The position numbers and the translations under genes were made by a program. From the NCBI GenBank assembly GCA_026125665.1, contig JAHCKS010000029.1, positions 1 to 54,294 of the forward strand: a stretch of 54,294 nucleotides of DNA, read 5' to 3'. Below, piece after piece: positions 7,064-15,811 of this stretch. Each line of letters begins with the position of its first letter. Position 1 is the first letter of the stretch. This stretch comes from Rubrivivax sp. (lineage in GTDB: Bacteria > Pseudomonadota > Gammaproteobacteria > Burkholderiales > Burkholderiaceae_C). The notes under the pieces were generated by a model, which worked only from the letters and a program-made list of their open reading frames with translations, made no database searches and had not been told where the DNA came from.

Positions 7064-8398
7064 ATGGGCTTCGAGATCAAGGGCATCAAGGGGGTGGTGG
7101 CTGCCGGCGTCGCTGCCTTGCTGGCGAGCACCGGCGCGCAGGCGCAGGACAAGCAACTGACGTTGTGCTGGGCCGCCTGGGACCCGGCCAACGCGCTGGT
7201 GGAGCTGTCCAAGGACTTCACGGCCAAGACCGGCATCCAGATGAAGTACGAGTTCGTGCCGTGGCCGAACTTCGCGCAGCGCATGCTCAACGAGCTGAAC
7301 AGCCGCGGCAAGCTGTGCGACCTGCTGATCGGCGACAGCCAGTGGATCGGCTCGGCCGCCACCGAGGGCCACTACGTCAAGCTCAACGACTTCTTCGCCA
7401 AGAACGGCATCAAGATGGCCGACTTCATGCCGGCCACCGTCGAGGGCTACTCGACCTGGCCGAAGGGCACCCCGAACTACTGGGCGCTGCCGGCGATGGG
7501 CGACGCGGTGGCCTTCACCTACCGCAAGGACTGGTTCGCCAAGCCCGAGCTGCAGGCCGAATTCAAGGCCAGGCACGGCCGCGCGCTCGACGCACCCAAG
7601 ACCTGGGAGGAGTTCCGCCAGGTGGCGCAGTTCTTCCAGAACCGCACCGTCGACGGCAAGAAGGTCTACGGCGCGGCCCTGTACACCGAGCGCGGCAGCG
7701 AAGGCATCACGATGGGCGTGACCAACGTGCTCTACGCGCACGGCTTCGAGTACGCCAACCCGAAGAAGGCGTACGACATGAAAGGCTTCGTCAACGGCGG
7801 TGGCGCCGTCAAGGGCCTGCAGTTCTACAAGGAGCTCTACGACTGCTGCACGCCGCCCGGGCACGGCAACGCCTACATGACCGAGAACCTGGACGCCTAC
7901 AAGTCGGGCCAGGTGGCGATGCAGATGAACTTCATCGCGTTTTTCCCCGGCATCTCGAAGGACCCGCAGGTGGGCGGCGAGAAGACCGGCTTCTTCGCCA
8001 TCCCGAAGGGCGACCGCCAGTTCGCGCAGCTCGGCGGCCAGGGCATCTCGGTCGTCAAGTACTCCGACAAGAAGGACATGGCGCTCGAGTACCTGAAGTG
8101 GTTCGCGCAGCCGGCGGTGCAGAAGAAGTGGTGGGACAGCGGCGGCTTCACCTGCCACCAGGCCATCCTGAGCGCGGCCGGATTCGAAAGGAGCACGCCG
8201 TACGCCCAGGTGTTCCTCGACTCGATGAAGATCGTCAAGGACTTCTGGGCCGAGCCGAGCTACGCGCAGCTGCTGCTGGCGATGCAGAAGCGCGTGCACG
8301 ACTACGTCGTCGCCGGCAAGGGCACGCCGCAGGCGGCGCTCGACGGGCTCGTGAAGGACTGGGGCGACGTGTTCAAGGAGGACGGGAAGATCAAGTGA
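7064..8398 (+). CDS. ABC transporter solute-binding protein (family 1)
   Basis: 444 residues. It has a Sec signal peptide: basic MGFEIKGIKG, a hydrophobic core to about residue 24, and a likely cleavage after AQA at about 27. There is no lipobox. The mature protein has the family-1 pattern, with N-terminal LTLCWAAWDPANAL and LLIGDSQWIG and a C-terminal helical lobe. The ATG at 7064 has GAGGAG at 7051-7056, 7 nt upstream; a GTG at 7040 would add residues before the signal and is less likely. It is the first gene of the transporter operon. Linkage to LacI and DhaK/DhaL suggests a polyol or short sugar, but the ligand is not readable from sequence. Confidence 0.92.
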   Translation: MGFEIKGIKGVVAAGVAALLASTGAQAQDKQLTLCWAAWDPANALVELSKDFTAKTGIQMKYEFVPWPNFAQRMLNELNSRGKLCDLLIGDSQWIGSAATEGHYVKLNDFFAKNGIKMADFMPATVEGYSTWPKGTPNYWALPAMGDAVAFTYRKDWFAKPELQAEFKARHGRALDAPKTWEEFRQVAQFFQNRTVDGKKVYGAALYTERGSEGITMGVTNVLYAHGFEYANPKKAYDMKGFVNGGGAVKGLQFYKELYDCCTPPGHGNAYMTENLDAYKSGQVAMQMNFIAFFPGISKDPQVGGEKTGFFAIPKGDRQFAQLGGQGISVVKYSDKKDMALEYLKWFAQPAVQKKWWDSGGFTCHQAILSAAGFERSTPYAQVFLDSMKIVKDFWAEPSYAQLLLAMQKRVHDYVVAGKGTPQAALDGLVKDWGDVFKEDGKIK

Positions 8399-8443
8399 GC
8401 GGCGCGGGTGCGGCGCGAGCACGGGCCTGACGAGGGGCGCGAC

Positions 8444-9481
8444 GTGGCGCTGAGCGAAGTGCACGCCGGGCTGCGGCCGGACGGCGGGGGCGACGTGGCG
8501 GCGCACGCGAGGCCGGCCGTGGCGGGGCGTGGGCTGTTCGCGGTGCCGGGGGGCTCGGCCGCCGCGGCGGGCCGCGCAACCGGACCCGCCGGCCGGCGCG
8601 GCGCGGGCCTGTCGGACCGCGCGCTCGCCTGGTGCTTCGTCGGCCCCACCGTCGCGCTGCTGCTCGCCTTCAACGTCTTCCCGCTGCTGTGGACGGTGTT
8701 CCTGTCGTTCACGAACTACCGCGCCAACCGTGCCAACGCCGAGCTCGTGTGGCTCGGCCTCGCCAACTACCAGCGCGTGCTCGGCGACGAGGCGATGTGG
8801 GAGCGCATGCGCGCCACCGCGCACTTCCTCGGCTGGTCGATCACGCTGCAGCTGCTGATCGGCTTCGCGCTGGCGCTGCTGCTGAACCGGCGCTTCCGCT
8901 CGCACAGCTTCTGGAGCACGGCGATCCTGCTGCCGATGATGCTGGCGCCCGCCGTCGTCGGCACCTTCTGGAAGTACTTCTTCGAGCCGCAGTACGGCAT
9001 CTTCAACCGCTTCGTCGAGCTGTTCGGCGGCCGCGGCGACCTCTCGATGCTGAGCGAGACGAACCTATCGCCATGGGCCATCGTCATCGTCGACACCTGG
9101 ATGTGGACGCCCTACGTGATGCTGCTGCTGCTCGCGGGCCTGCGCTCGATCCCGCCGTACCTGTACGAGGCGGCGGAGATCGACCGTGCCTCGGAGTGGA
9201 CGAAGTTCTGGCGCATCACGCTGCCGATGGTGATGCCGTTCATCATCCTCGCGCTGCTGTTCCGCACGATCGAGAACTTCAAGATGTTCGACCTGGTGGA
9301 CCAGCTCACCAACGGCGGCCCTGGCTCGGTCACCGAGCTCGCGTCGATCGCGCTGAAGCGCGAGGCCTTCGAGAAGTGGCGCACCGGCTACGCGTCGGCC
9401 TTCGCCATCATCCTCTTCGTCGCCATCTACGGGCTGTCGATGGTGGCGGTGCGTTTCCTCGAGCGGGTGCGGCAGCGATGA
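8444..9481 (+). CDS. ABC transporter permease, MalF/UgpA-like
   Basis: About 345 residues with six predicted membrane segments after an unusually long Ala/Gly-rich cytoplasmic N-terminus (about 55 residues). The first helix begins near LAWCFVGPTVALLLAFN. The cytoplasmic EAA loop that docks the ATPase reads YEAAEIDRASEWTKFWRITL. The start is uncertain: I chose the GTG at 8444 because GAGGGG at 8432-8437 lies 6 nt upstream, but a GTG at 8408 is also in frame. It begins about 45 bp after the binding-protein gene. Its stop overlaps the ATG of the next permease by 4 bp. Confidence 0.9.
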   Translation: MALSEVHAGLRPDGGGDVAAHARPAVAGRGLFAVPGGSAAAAGRATGPAGRRGAGLSDRALAWCFVGPTVALLLAFNVFPLLWTVFLSFTNYRANRANAELVWLGLANYQRVLGDEAMWERMRATAHFLGWSITLQLLIGFALALLLNRRFRSHSFWSTAILLPMMLAPAVVGTFWKYFFEPQYGIFNRFVELFGGRGDLSMLSETNLSPWAIVIVDTWMWTPYVMLLLLAGLRSIPPYLYEAAEIDRASEWTKFWRITLPMVMPFIILALLFRTIENFKMFDLVDQLTNGGPGSVTELASIALKREAFEKWRTGYASAFAIILFVAIYGLSMVAVRFLERVRQR

Positions 9482-10449
9482 ACTCGCTCGCCTGCGCACG
9501 CCACGCGCACTCCACGCGTTCGCCGCTCGAGCCGAGCGTGCGCTCGCAGTGGTTCGCCGGCGCCGTGGTGATCGGCTACGCGCTGCTGTCGCTGATCCCG
9601 CTCGTCTGGATCGTCATGACGAGCCTGCGCACGCCGAGCGACGCCATCGCCTACCCGCCGAAGCTGCTCGCCGAGCCTTCGCTCGTCGGCTACGTGAACC
9701 TCTTCACCACGCGCTCGCGCGTCGGCGCCGACGAGCTCGCCTCGCTGCCGCCGCCGGCGAACTGGGTCGAGGCGCTCGTGCGCGAGCAGCAGATGATCCT
9801 CGCCGGCCCGTCGCGCTTCGCCGACCGCTACCTGAACTCGCTGCTCGTCGGCTTCGGCTCGACGCTGCTTTCGGTGGTGCTGGGCACGCTGGCAGCCTAC
9901 GCCTTCTCGCGCTTTCGCGTGCCGGGCAAGGACGACCTGCTCTTCTTCATCCTCTCCACGCGCATGATGCCGCCGATCGCCGTGGCGATCCCCATCTACC
10001 TGATGTTCCGCCACCTCGGGCTCAACGACACGCACCTCGGGCTGATCCTGCTGTACACCGTGGTGAACCTGTCGCTCGCCACCTGGCTGCTGAAGGGTTT
10101 CATCGACGAGATCCCGCGCGAGTACGAAGAGGCGGCGATGGTCGACGGCTACACGCGCTGGCAGGCCTTCGTGAAGGTCGTGCTGCCGCAGGCGGCCACC
10201 GGCATCGCGACGACGGCGATCTTCTGCCTCATCTTCGCGTGGAACGAGTACGCCTTCGCGCTGCTGCTCACCAGCGGCACGGCGCAGACGGCGCCGCCGT
10301 TCATCCCGACGATCATCGGCGAAGGCGGCCTCGACTGGCCGGCGATGGCCGCCGGCACCACGCTGTTCCTGCTGCCGGTGCTGTTCTTCACCGTGCTGCT
10401 GCGCCGGCACCTGCTGCGCGGCATCACGTTCGGGGCGATCCGCAAATGA
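9478..10449 (+). CDS. ABC transporter permease, MalG/UgpE-like
   Basis: 323 residues, six membrane segments. The EAA loop reads EYEEAAMVDGYTRWQAF followed by VKVVLPQAATG, typical of the MalG-side permease. The periplasmic loop after the first helix is longer than usual (about 70-115). It starts with an ATGA overlap on the first permease and ends with an ATGA overlap on the 71-residue membrane protein, so the module is translated as one chain. It forms the heteromeric channel with the preceding permease. Confidence 0.93.
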   Translation: MNSLACARHAHSTRSPLEPSVRSQWFAGAVVIGYALLSLIPLVWIVMTSLRTPSDAIAYPPKLLAEPSLVGYVNLFTTRSRVGADELASLPPPANWVEALVREQQMILAGPSRFADRYLNSLLVGFGSTLLSVVLGTLAAYAFSRFRVPGKDDLLFFILSTRMMPPIAVAIPIYLMFRHLGLNDTHLGLILLYTVVNLSLATWLLKGFIDEIPREYEEAAMVDGYTRWQAFVKVVLPQAATGIATTAIFCLIFAWNEYAFALLLTSGTAQTAPPFIPTIIGEGGLDWPAMAAGTTLFLLPVLFFTVLLRRHLLRGITFGAIRK

Positions 10450-10661
10450 ACGCGCCGGTCAAGGCTTCGGCCCCGGCGCCTGCGCGGCGCCTTCCTCGGA
10501 TCCTCCGCCGCGCGCGCTGCGAAGCCGCCGCCACCGGCCTCGTCGCGCTCGGCCTCGTCATGCTGATGCAGCCGTGGTCGCTGGCGCTGTACACGCACTC
10601 GTTCGTGGTGCTGCTGGCCGGCGTCCTCGGCCTGTCGGTGGCCGTGAAGCTGCCCGAGTGA
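10446..10661 (+). CDS. Small two-helix membrane protein of the transporter operon
   Basis: 71 residues: a basic N-terminus with several Arg, then two hydrophobic segments (about 28-43 and 50-67) separated by WSLALYTHS, ending KLPE. I do not recognise a named family. It starts on an ATGA overlap with the MalG-like permease and ends 17 bp before the first ATPase gene, so it is inside the transporter operon. Small membrane proteins at this position occur in some polyol and glycerol ABC operons. A role in stabilising or regulating the permease complex is an inference. Confidence 0.75.
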   Translation: MNAPVKASAPAPARRLPRILRRARCEAAATGLVALGLVMLMQPWSLALYTHSFVVLLAGVLGLSVAVKLPE

Positions 10662-10678
10662 GGGCCGGAGCGATCACC

Positions 10679-11785
10679 ATGGCCGAGATCCGCCTGAGCG
10701 CCCTGCACAAGCGCTTCGCCGACTTCGTCGCCGTGCACGACTGCTCGCTCGTGCTGGAAGACGGCAAGTTCGTCGTGCTGCTCGGCCCCTCGGGCTGCGG
10801 CAAGACGACGACGCTGCGCATGGTGGCCGGGCTCGAGCTGCCGAGCGGCGGGCGCATCACGCTCGACGGCGACGACGTCACGCACCGCCGCCCGCGCGAG
10901 CGCGACATCGCGATGGTGTTCCAGCTCTTCGCCCTCTATCCGCACATGGGCGTGCGCGACAACCTCGCCTTCCCGCTGCGCAACGAAGGCGTGCCGCGCG
11001 CCGAGATCGATCGCCGCGTGGGCGAGGTGGCGCGGATCCTGCGCATCGAGCACCTGCTCGGCGCGCGCGTCGGCGGCCTGGCCGGCGGCGACCGGCAGCG
11101 CGTGGCGCTCGGCCGCGCCATCGTGCGCCAGCCGAAGGCCTTCCTGATGGACGAGCCGCTGGGCACGCTGGACGCCGAGTTCCGCGAGCTGATGTGCGTG
11201 GAGCTGCGCAAGCTGCACGAGCGGCTGCGCACCACCACCGTCTTCGTCACGCACGACCAGAACGAGGCGATGGCGCTGGCGGACCACGTCGTCGTGATGA
11301 ACGAAGGCCGCGTGCTGCAGGCCGACGACCCGCACGGCATCTACCACGTGCCCAGCTGCGTCTTCGTCGCGCGCTTCATCGGCCGCCCGCCGATGAACCT
11401 GCTGCCGGTGGGCACGCCGGTGGCCGGCGGCGCGGCGCAGGTGCGCGTGGACGGCGCGGCGGTGCCGGTGCCGGAAGTGCAGGCCAGCGCCGAGCGGGCG
11501 CTGCTGGGCGTGCGGCCGGAGCACGTGCACCTCGGCCCCCCTGGGCAGGGCCTCGCCGCGCGCGTCAGCAACGCCGAGTACTTCGGTTCGCACTGGATCG
11601 CCGAGCTCGACACCGACGCCGGGCCGGTGAAGGCGGTGGTCGACAAGGCAAGCCGGCCGCGCGCCGGCGACGCCGTCGGCCTGTGCTTCGACACCGAGCG
11701 TGTCGTGCTCTTCGACGCCGAGTCCGAGCTGCTGCTGCCCAGCCGCACGACGAGCGCGCACCGCAGCGCGATGCGCCATGGCTAG
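10679..11785 (+). CDS. ABC transporter ATPase, MalK/UgpC-like, with atypical signature motif
   Basis: 368 residues. It has Walker A GPSGCGKTTT, Q-loop VFQLFALYPHM, Walker B AFLMDEP, D-loop GTLDAEF and H-loop VFVTHDQ, then a C-terminal TOBE-type regulatory domain from about 235. The family signature LSGGQ is LAGGD here (within GGLAGGDRQRVALGRA), so the invariant Ser is Ala. The ATG at 10679 has GGAG at 10667-10670, 8 nt upstream. Its end overlaps the start of the second ATPase by 8 bp. The two ATPases probably form a heterodimer with one non-canonical ATP site. Confidence 0.93.
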   Translation: MAEIRLSALHKRFADFVAVHDCSLVLEDGKFVVLLGPSGCGKTTTLRMVAGLELPSGGRITLDGDDVTHRRPRERDIAMVFQLFALYPHMGVRDNLAFPLRNEGVPRAEIDRRVGEVARILRIEHLLGARVGGLAGGDRQRVALGRAIVRQPKAFLMDEPLGTLDAEFRELMCVELRKLHERLRTTTVFVTHDQNEAMALADHVVVMNEGRVLQADDPHGIYHVPSCVFVARFIGRPPMNLLPVGTPVAGGAAQVRVDGAAVPVPEVQASAERALLGVRPEHVHLGPPGQGLAARVSNAEYFGSHWIAELDTDAGPVKAVVDKASRPRAGDAVGLCFDTERVVLFDAESELLLPSRTTSAHRSAMRHG

Positions 11786-12827
11786 CCTGCAGCTGCAAGG
11801 GATCGTCAAGCGCTTCGGCGCCGTGACCGCCGTCGACGCGCTCGACCTGGAGGTCGCGCACGGCGAGTTCTTCGTGCTGCTCGGCCCGAGCGGCGCCGGC
11901 AAGACGACGACGCTGCGCCTGGTGGCCGGCATCGAGACGCCCGATGCCGGCCGCGTGGCCATCGGCGGCCACGACGCGACGCACCTGCCGGCGGCACAGC
12001 GCGACTGCGCCTTCGTCTTCCAGCAGTACTCGCTGTACCCGCACCTGAGCGTCTACGACAACATCGCCTTCCCGCTGCGTTCGCCGCTGCGCCGCACGCC
12101 CGAGGCCGAGATCTGCGCGCGAGTGCAGCGCGTGGCCGAGCTGCTGCACATCGAAGGGCGTCTGGCGCGCAAGGCCACGGCGCTGTCGGGCGGCGAGATG
12201 CAGCGCGTGGCCATCGGCCGCGCGCTCGTGCGCGAGCCGCGCGCCTTCCTGATGGACGAGCCGCTGTCGTCGCTGGACGCGAAGCTGCGCGAGGAGCTGC
12301 GCGTCGAGCTGAAGCGCCTGCAGCGGGACAGCCGCGCCACGGTGCTGTACGTGACGCACGATCAGGTCGAGGCGACGACGCTCGCCGACCGCATCGCCAT
12401 CCTCGAGCAGGGCCGCGTCCGGCAGGTCGGCACGCCGCAGCAGATCTACGACGACCCGCAGTCGCTGCACGTCGCGCAGCGCCTCGGCTCGCCGGCCATC
12501 AACGTGCTGCCGGCGGCGTGGTTCGAGGGCAGCGGGCATCCGCGTGCCGCGCACGTGGCGATCCGGCCCGAGGACGTGGCGCTCGCCGCCGCCGACGGCG
12601 CGGCGCCGAAGGGGTTCGGTGCCGGTGCCGCGCCCGCCCCGTTCGAGGTGGTCGAGAGCTCGCTCGTCAAGCACCTCGTGGTGGCCGAACGCGCCGGCGT
12701 GCAGGTGCGCGCGCGCACGCTGCAGGATCGCGCGCTCAACCCCGGCGCGCAGCTGCGCCTGCACTTCCCGCGCGAGCGCTGCCTGTTCTTCGACGCCGCC
12801 GGCGAGCGCCTCGCCACCGCTTCCTGA
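11778..12827 (+). CDS. ABC transporter ATPase, MalK/UgpC-like (canonical)
   Basis: 349 residues with all canonical motifs: Walker A GPSGAGKTTT, Q-loop VFQQYSLYPHL, signature ALSGGEMQRVAIGRA, Walker B AFLMDEP, D-loop SSLDAKL and H-loop LYVTHDQ. The C-terminal TOBE-like domain is shorter than in the first ATPase. The ATG at 11778 is inside the end of the upstream ATPase gene (8-bp overlap), indicating coupled translation. Two different ATPases in one import operon is the arrangement of the rhizobial glycerol transporter (GlpS/GlpT), rather than the single MalK of most sugar importers. Confidence 0.94.
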   Translation: MASLQLQGIVKRFGAVTAVDALDLEVAHGEFFVLLGPSGAGKTTTLRLVAGIETPDAGRVAIGGHDATHLPAAQRDCAFVFQQYSLYPHLSVYDNIAFPLRSPLRRTPEAEICARVQRVAELLHIEGRLARKATALSGGEMQRVAIGRALVREPRAFLMDEPLSSLDAKLREELRVELKRLQRDSRATVLYVTHDQVEATTLADRIAILEQGRVRQVGTPQQIYDDPQSLHVAQRLGSPAINVLPAAWFEGSGHPRAAHVAIRPEDVALAAADGAAPKGFGAGAAPAPFEVVESSLVKHLVVAERAGVQVRARTLQDRALNPGAQLRLHFPRERCLFFDAAGERLATAS

Positions 12828-12838
12828 AGAGAACCGCC

Positions 12839-13480
12839 ATGAACACGAGCCTTCTCCTCGACGCACTGGCCGCGGTGCAGCGCGCGATCCTCGCCAACGA
12901 GCCGCATATCGAGTCGCTCGACCGCGCCATCGGCGACGGCGACCACTTCATCAACGTGCGCCGCGGCTGCGAGGTGCTGATGGCGATGCGCGACGAGCTG
13001 CGGCCGCTGCCACCGGCGGCGGCGCTGCACAGGATCGGCATGAAGCTGCTGGTGACGATCGGTGGCGCGTCGGGCCCGCTCTTCGCGAGCCTGTTCATGG
13101 CCATGGCGAAGTCGCTGGAGGGGCAGGCGGAGCCTGACCGGCGGCAGGTCGCGGCCGCCTTCTCCGCCGGCGTCGAGGCCATCAAGGCGCGCGGCAAGGC
13201 CGACGTCGGCCAGAAGACGATGCTCGACGTGCTCATCCCCGTGGCACGCCTGTTCGCGCGGCTGGCCGACGAAGGCGCGGCGCTGGCGCCGCTGTGTGTG
13301 CAGCTCAAGGACGAGGCGCACCGCAACATGCTGGCGACCAAGGACATGATCGCCAGCAAGGGGCGCGCGCACTTCCTCGGCGAGCGCGCGCTCGGCCACA
13401 TCGACCCCGGCTGCAAGACCTGCGAGGTGGCGATCGGCGCCGTCTGCGACACGGTGCTGGCGGCCAAGGAGCTGGCATGA
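12839..13480 (+). CDS. dhaL: Dihydroxyacetone kinase subunit DhaL
   Basis: 213 residues, the nucleotide-binding Dak2 domain. LDRAIGDGDHFINVRRG carries Asp28, Asp33 and Asp35, the Mg-ADP ligands equivalent to E. coli DhaL Asp30/35/37. GGASGPLF and KGRAHFLGERALGH are also typical. The ATG at 12839 is preceded by GAAGAGA. It ends with an ATGA overlap on the second dhaK. In PTS-type systems DhaL keeps ADP bound and is recharged by DhaM. No DhaM is present here, so either DhaM is elsewhere or DhaL exchanges ATP directly. Confidence 0.94.
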   Translation: MNTSLLLDALAAVQRAILANEPHIESLDRAIGDGDHFINVRRGCEVLMAMRDELRPLPPAAALHRIGMKLLVTIGGASGPLFASLFMAMAKSLEGQAEPDRRQVAAAFSAGVEAIKARGKADVGQKTMLDVLIPVARLFARLADEGAALAPLCVQLKDEAHRNMLATKDMIASKGRAHFLGERALGHIDPGCKTCEVAIGAVCDTVLAAKELA

Positions 13481-14460
13481 AGAAGTTCATCAACGACGTC
13501 GACGCGCTGATGCGCGAGTCGCTCGGCGGCCTGGCCGATGCGCACGCCGACGTGCTGCGCGTGCAGTTCGAGCCGACCTTCGTGGCCCGTGCCACGAAGG
13601 CCGAGGGCAAGGTGGCGCTGCTGTCCGGCGGCGGCTCGGGGCACGAGCCGCTGCACGCCGGCTTCGTCGGCCGCGGCATGCTTGACGCCGCCTGCCCCGG
13701 CCAGGTCTTCACGTCGCCCACGCCCGACCAGATGCTCGCCGCCGCGCACGCCGCCGAGGCCGGCCGCGGCGTGCTCTTCATCGTCAAGAACTACGCCGGC
13801 GACACGATGAACTTCCAGATCGCCGGCGAGATGCTCGAGCTCGAGAACGCCACCGTGCTCGTCAACGACGACGTGGCGGTAGCGCACTCGACGCACAGCA
13901 CCGGCCGGCGCGGCGTGGCCGGCACGCTGATGGTGGAGAAGATGGCCGGCGCCGCCGCCGAGCAGGGCGCGACGCTGGCGCAATGCAAGGCGGTGGGCGA
14001 CCGCGTCAACGCCGCCACGGCGTCGATGGGCGTGGCCTTCAGCAGCTGCACCGTGCCGGCGGCCGGCCGAGCCACCTTCGACATCGGCGACGACGAGATG
14101 GAGGTGGGCGTCGGCATCCACGGCGAACCGGGGCGGCGGCGCGAGAAGCTGCGGCCGGCGGGGGCGATCGTCGAGGAGCTGCTCGGCGCGATCCTCGCCG
14201 ACCTGAAACCGGCGCCGGGGCGCGAGCTGCTGCTGCACGTCAACGGCTTCGGCGGCACGCCGCAGATGGAGCTGTACCTGCTGTACGAGAACGCGGCCCG
14301 GCAGCTGCGCGGGAAGGGCCTGCGACCGGTGCGCTCGCTGGTGGGCAACCTGACGACATCGCTCGAGATGGCAGGTGCGTCATTGACCGTGACGCTGCTC
14401 GACGAGGAGCTGAAGGCGCTGTGGGACGCGCCGGTGCACACGGCGGCCCTGCGGTGGTAG
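13477..14460 (+). CDS. dhaK: Dihydroxyacetone kinase subunit DhaK (copy 2)
   Basis: 327 residues, the same length as the copy at 4784-5767. It shares long identical stretches with it, for example around SGGGSGHEPLH and HGEPG, and has the same active-site residues His56, Asp109 and His215. It differs most in the N-terminal 45 residues and near 100-125. It is translationally coupled to dhaL (ATGA overlap) and is the last gene of the transporter operon, 36 bp from the convergent clsB. This copy is the natural partner of the adjacent DhaL. The two paralogues may bind different ketoses or stereoisomers, or the other may act as a sensor. Confidence 0.94.
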   Translation: MKKFINDVDALMRESLGGLADAHADVLRVQFEPTFVARATKAEGKVALLSGGGSGHEPLHAGFVGRGMLDAACPGQVFTSPTPDQMLAAAHAAEAGRGVLFIVKNYAGDTMNFQIAGEMLELENATVLVNDDVAVAHSTHSTGRRGVAGTLMVEKMAGAAAEQGATLAQCKAVGDRVNAATASMGVAFSSCTVPAAGRATFDIGDDEMEVGVGIHGEPGRRREKLRPAGAIVEELLGAILADLKPAPGRELLLHVNGFGGTPQMELYLLYENAARQLRGKGLRPVRSLVGNLTTSLEMAGASLTVTLLDEELKALWDAPVHTAALRW

Positions 14461-14496
14461 GTGTCGCGGCGGAAGGCGCACCCCCGCGGCCCGCGC

Positions 14497-15780
14497 TCAG
14501 TACCGTCCGGTGATGCCCGCCACGCGCAGGTAGAGGTTGGCCGCCCACGCGACGCCGGCGCGGCGCAGCCAGCCGCGCCAGCCGGCACGGGCCGGTTTGC
14601 CGCTCACTTCGGTGGACAGGGCGAACAGCGCCTCGAAGCGCGCGCCGAGCGAACGCGCGAACCCGGTGTCGCGCACGACGACGTTGGCCTCCAGGTTGAG
14701 CAGCAGCGACAGCGGGTCGATGTTGGAGCTGCCCACCGTGGCCCACTGCTCGTCGACCACCGCCACCTTGGCGTGCAGGAACGCCGGCGTGTACTCGTAG
14801 ATGCGCACGCCGTTGGCGCGCAGCTCGTCGTACAGCGCGCGCGCGGCGATGGCGGCGATGCGGTAGTCGACCTTGCCTTGCAGCAGCAGCCGCACGCGCA
14901 CGCCGCGGCGTGCGGCGCGGCGCAGCGCGCGGCGGAACACGCGGCCGGGGTAGAAGTACGGCACGGCGATGTCCACCCGCTCGCGCGCGGCGCGGATCGC
15001 CTCCACGTAGCTGCGCTCGATGGCGCGGCGCTGGCGCAGGTTGTCGCGCACGAGGAAGGCGGCGCGCATGGGCCGCGGGTCGTCCTCGGCGGCCAGCTCG
15101 GCCGCGCCGCGCAGCTGGCGCACCAGCTGCTTCGCCCGGTCCATGCGCGCGGCGCTGCGCGCCAGCGTTCGCACCTCCTCGCGCCAGCCGCGTGCCAGGT
15201 GCGCACGCGCCCACATCGCGCGTGCCGTGGCGTGCACGGCGGTGGCAAGCGGGCCGCGCACCTCGACGGCGAAGTCCAGCCGCGGCTGCTCCGTCCAGCC
15301 GTGGCGCAGGTCGAGCCTGTCGTCGATGACGTTGATGCCGCCGACGAACGCCACCTCGCCGCCTTCGCCCGTGTCGCAGACGCACAGCTTCTGGTGCAGG
15401 CGGCGCAGCTGCCCCGGCTGCAGCCACGCCCACCAGCGCTCCAGCGGGCGGAAGACCTCCAGCTGCACGGCCGTGCCCTCCAGCCGCCGGCGGATCGCGG
15501 GCAGCGTGCCGTTGCTGCCGAAGCCGTCGAGCACGACGTGCACGGCCACGCCGCGCGCCGCGGCCCGGCACAGGTCGTCGAGCAGCGAGCGCGCGGTGTC
15601 GTCGTCGTGGAAGATGTACGTGGCGAGCCAGACTTCGCGCGCCGCCGCGGCGATGGCCTCGCGCATGCGCGGGAACAGCTCGTTGCCGCCCTCGAGCAGA
15701 TCGACGCGGTTGCCGCCGACGAAGCGCGGCGCCGGCACGGTGGTCCAGGCACGCAGGTGGGCGAGGTCGACCGGGGCCAT
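14497..15780 (-). CDS. clsB: Cardiolipin synthase B-type phospholipase D
   Basis: 427 residues, no membrane helix at the N-terminus. It has two HxKx4D catalytic motifs, HQKLCVCD at about residue 130 and HAKVAVVD at about 330, each followed by a GG or GSSN element (FVGGIN, VGSSNID). This is the ClsB pattern (E. coli ClsB, about 410 residues), which joins phosphatidylglycerol with another phospholipid at the inner membrane. The gene 31 bp upstream is YbhP-like. The pair reproduces the E. coli ybhP-clsB(ybhO) order, which supports the assignment over a generic PLD. The start at 15780 (MAPVDLAHL) places the first motif at the normal distance. Confidence 0.88.
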   Translation of the reverse strand: MAPVDLAHLRAWTTVPAPRFVGGNRVDLLEGGNELFPRMREAIAAAAREVWLATYIFHDDDTARSLLDDLCRAAARGVAVHVVLDGFGSNGTLPAIRRRLEGTAVQLEVFRPLERWWAWLQPGQLRRLHQKLCVCDTGEGGEVAFVGGINVIDDRLDLRHGWTEQPRLDFAVEVRGPLATAVHATARAMWARAHLARGWREEVRTLARSAARMDRAKQLVRQLRGAAELAAEDDPRPMRAAFLVRDNLRQRRAIERSYVEAIRAARERVDIAVPYFYPGRVFRRALRRAARRGVRVRLLLQGKVDYRIAAIAARALYDELRANGVRIYEYTPAFLHAKVAVVDEQWATVGSSNIDPLSLLLNLEANVVVRDTGFARSLGARFEALFALSTEVSGKPARAGWRGWLRRAGVAWAANLYLRVAGITGRY

Positions 15781-15811
15781 GGCAGCGGTGCGCGGCGGCT
15801 CGCTGCGCCGG

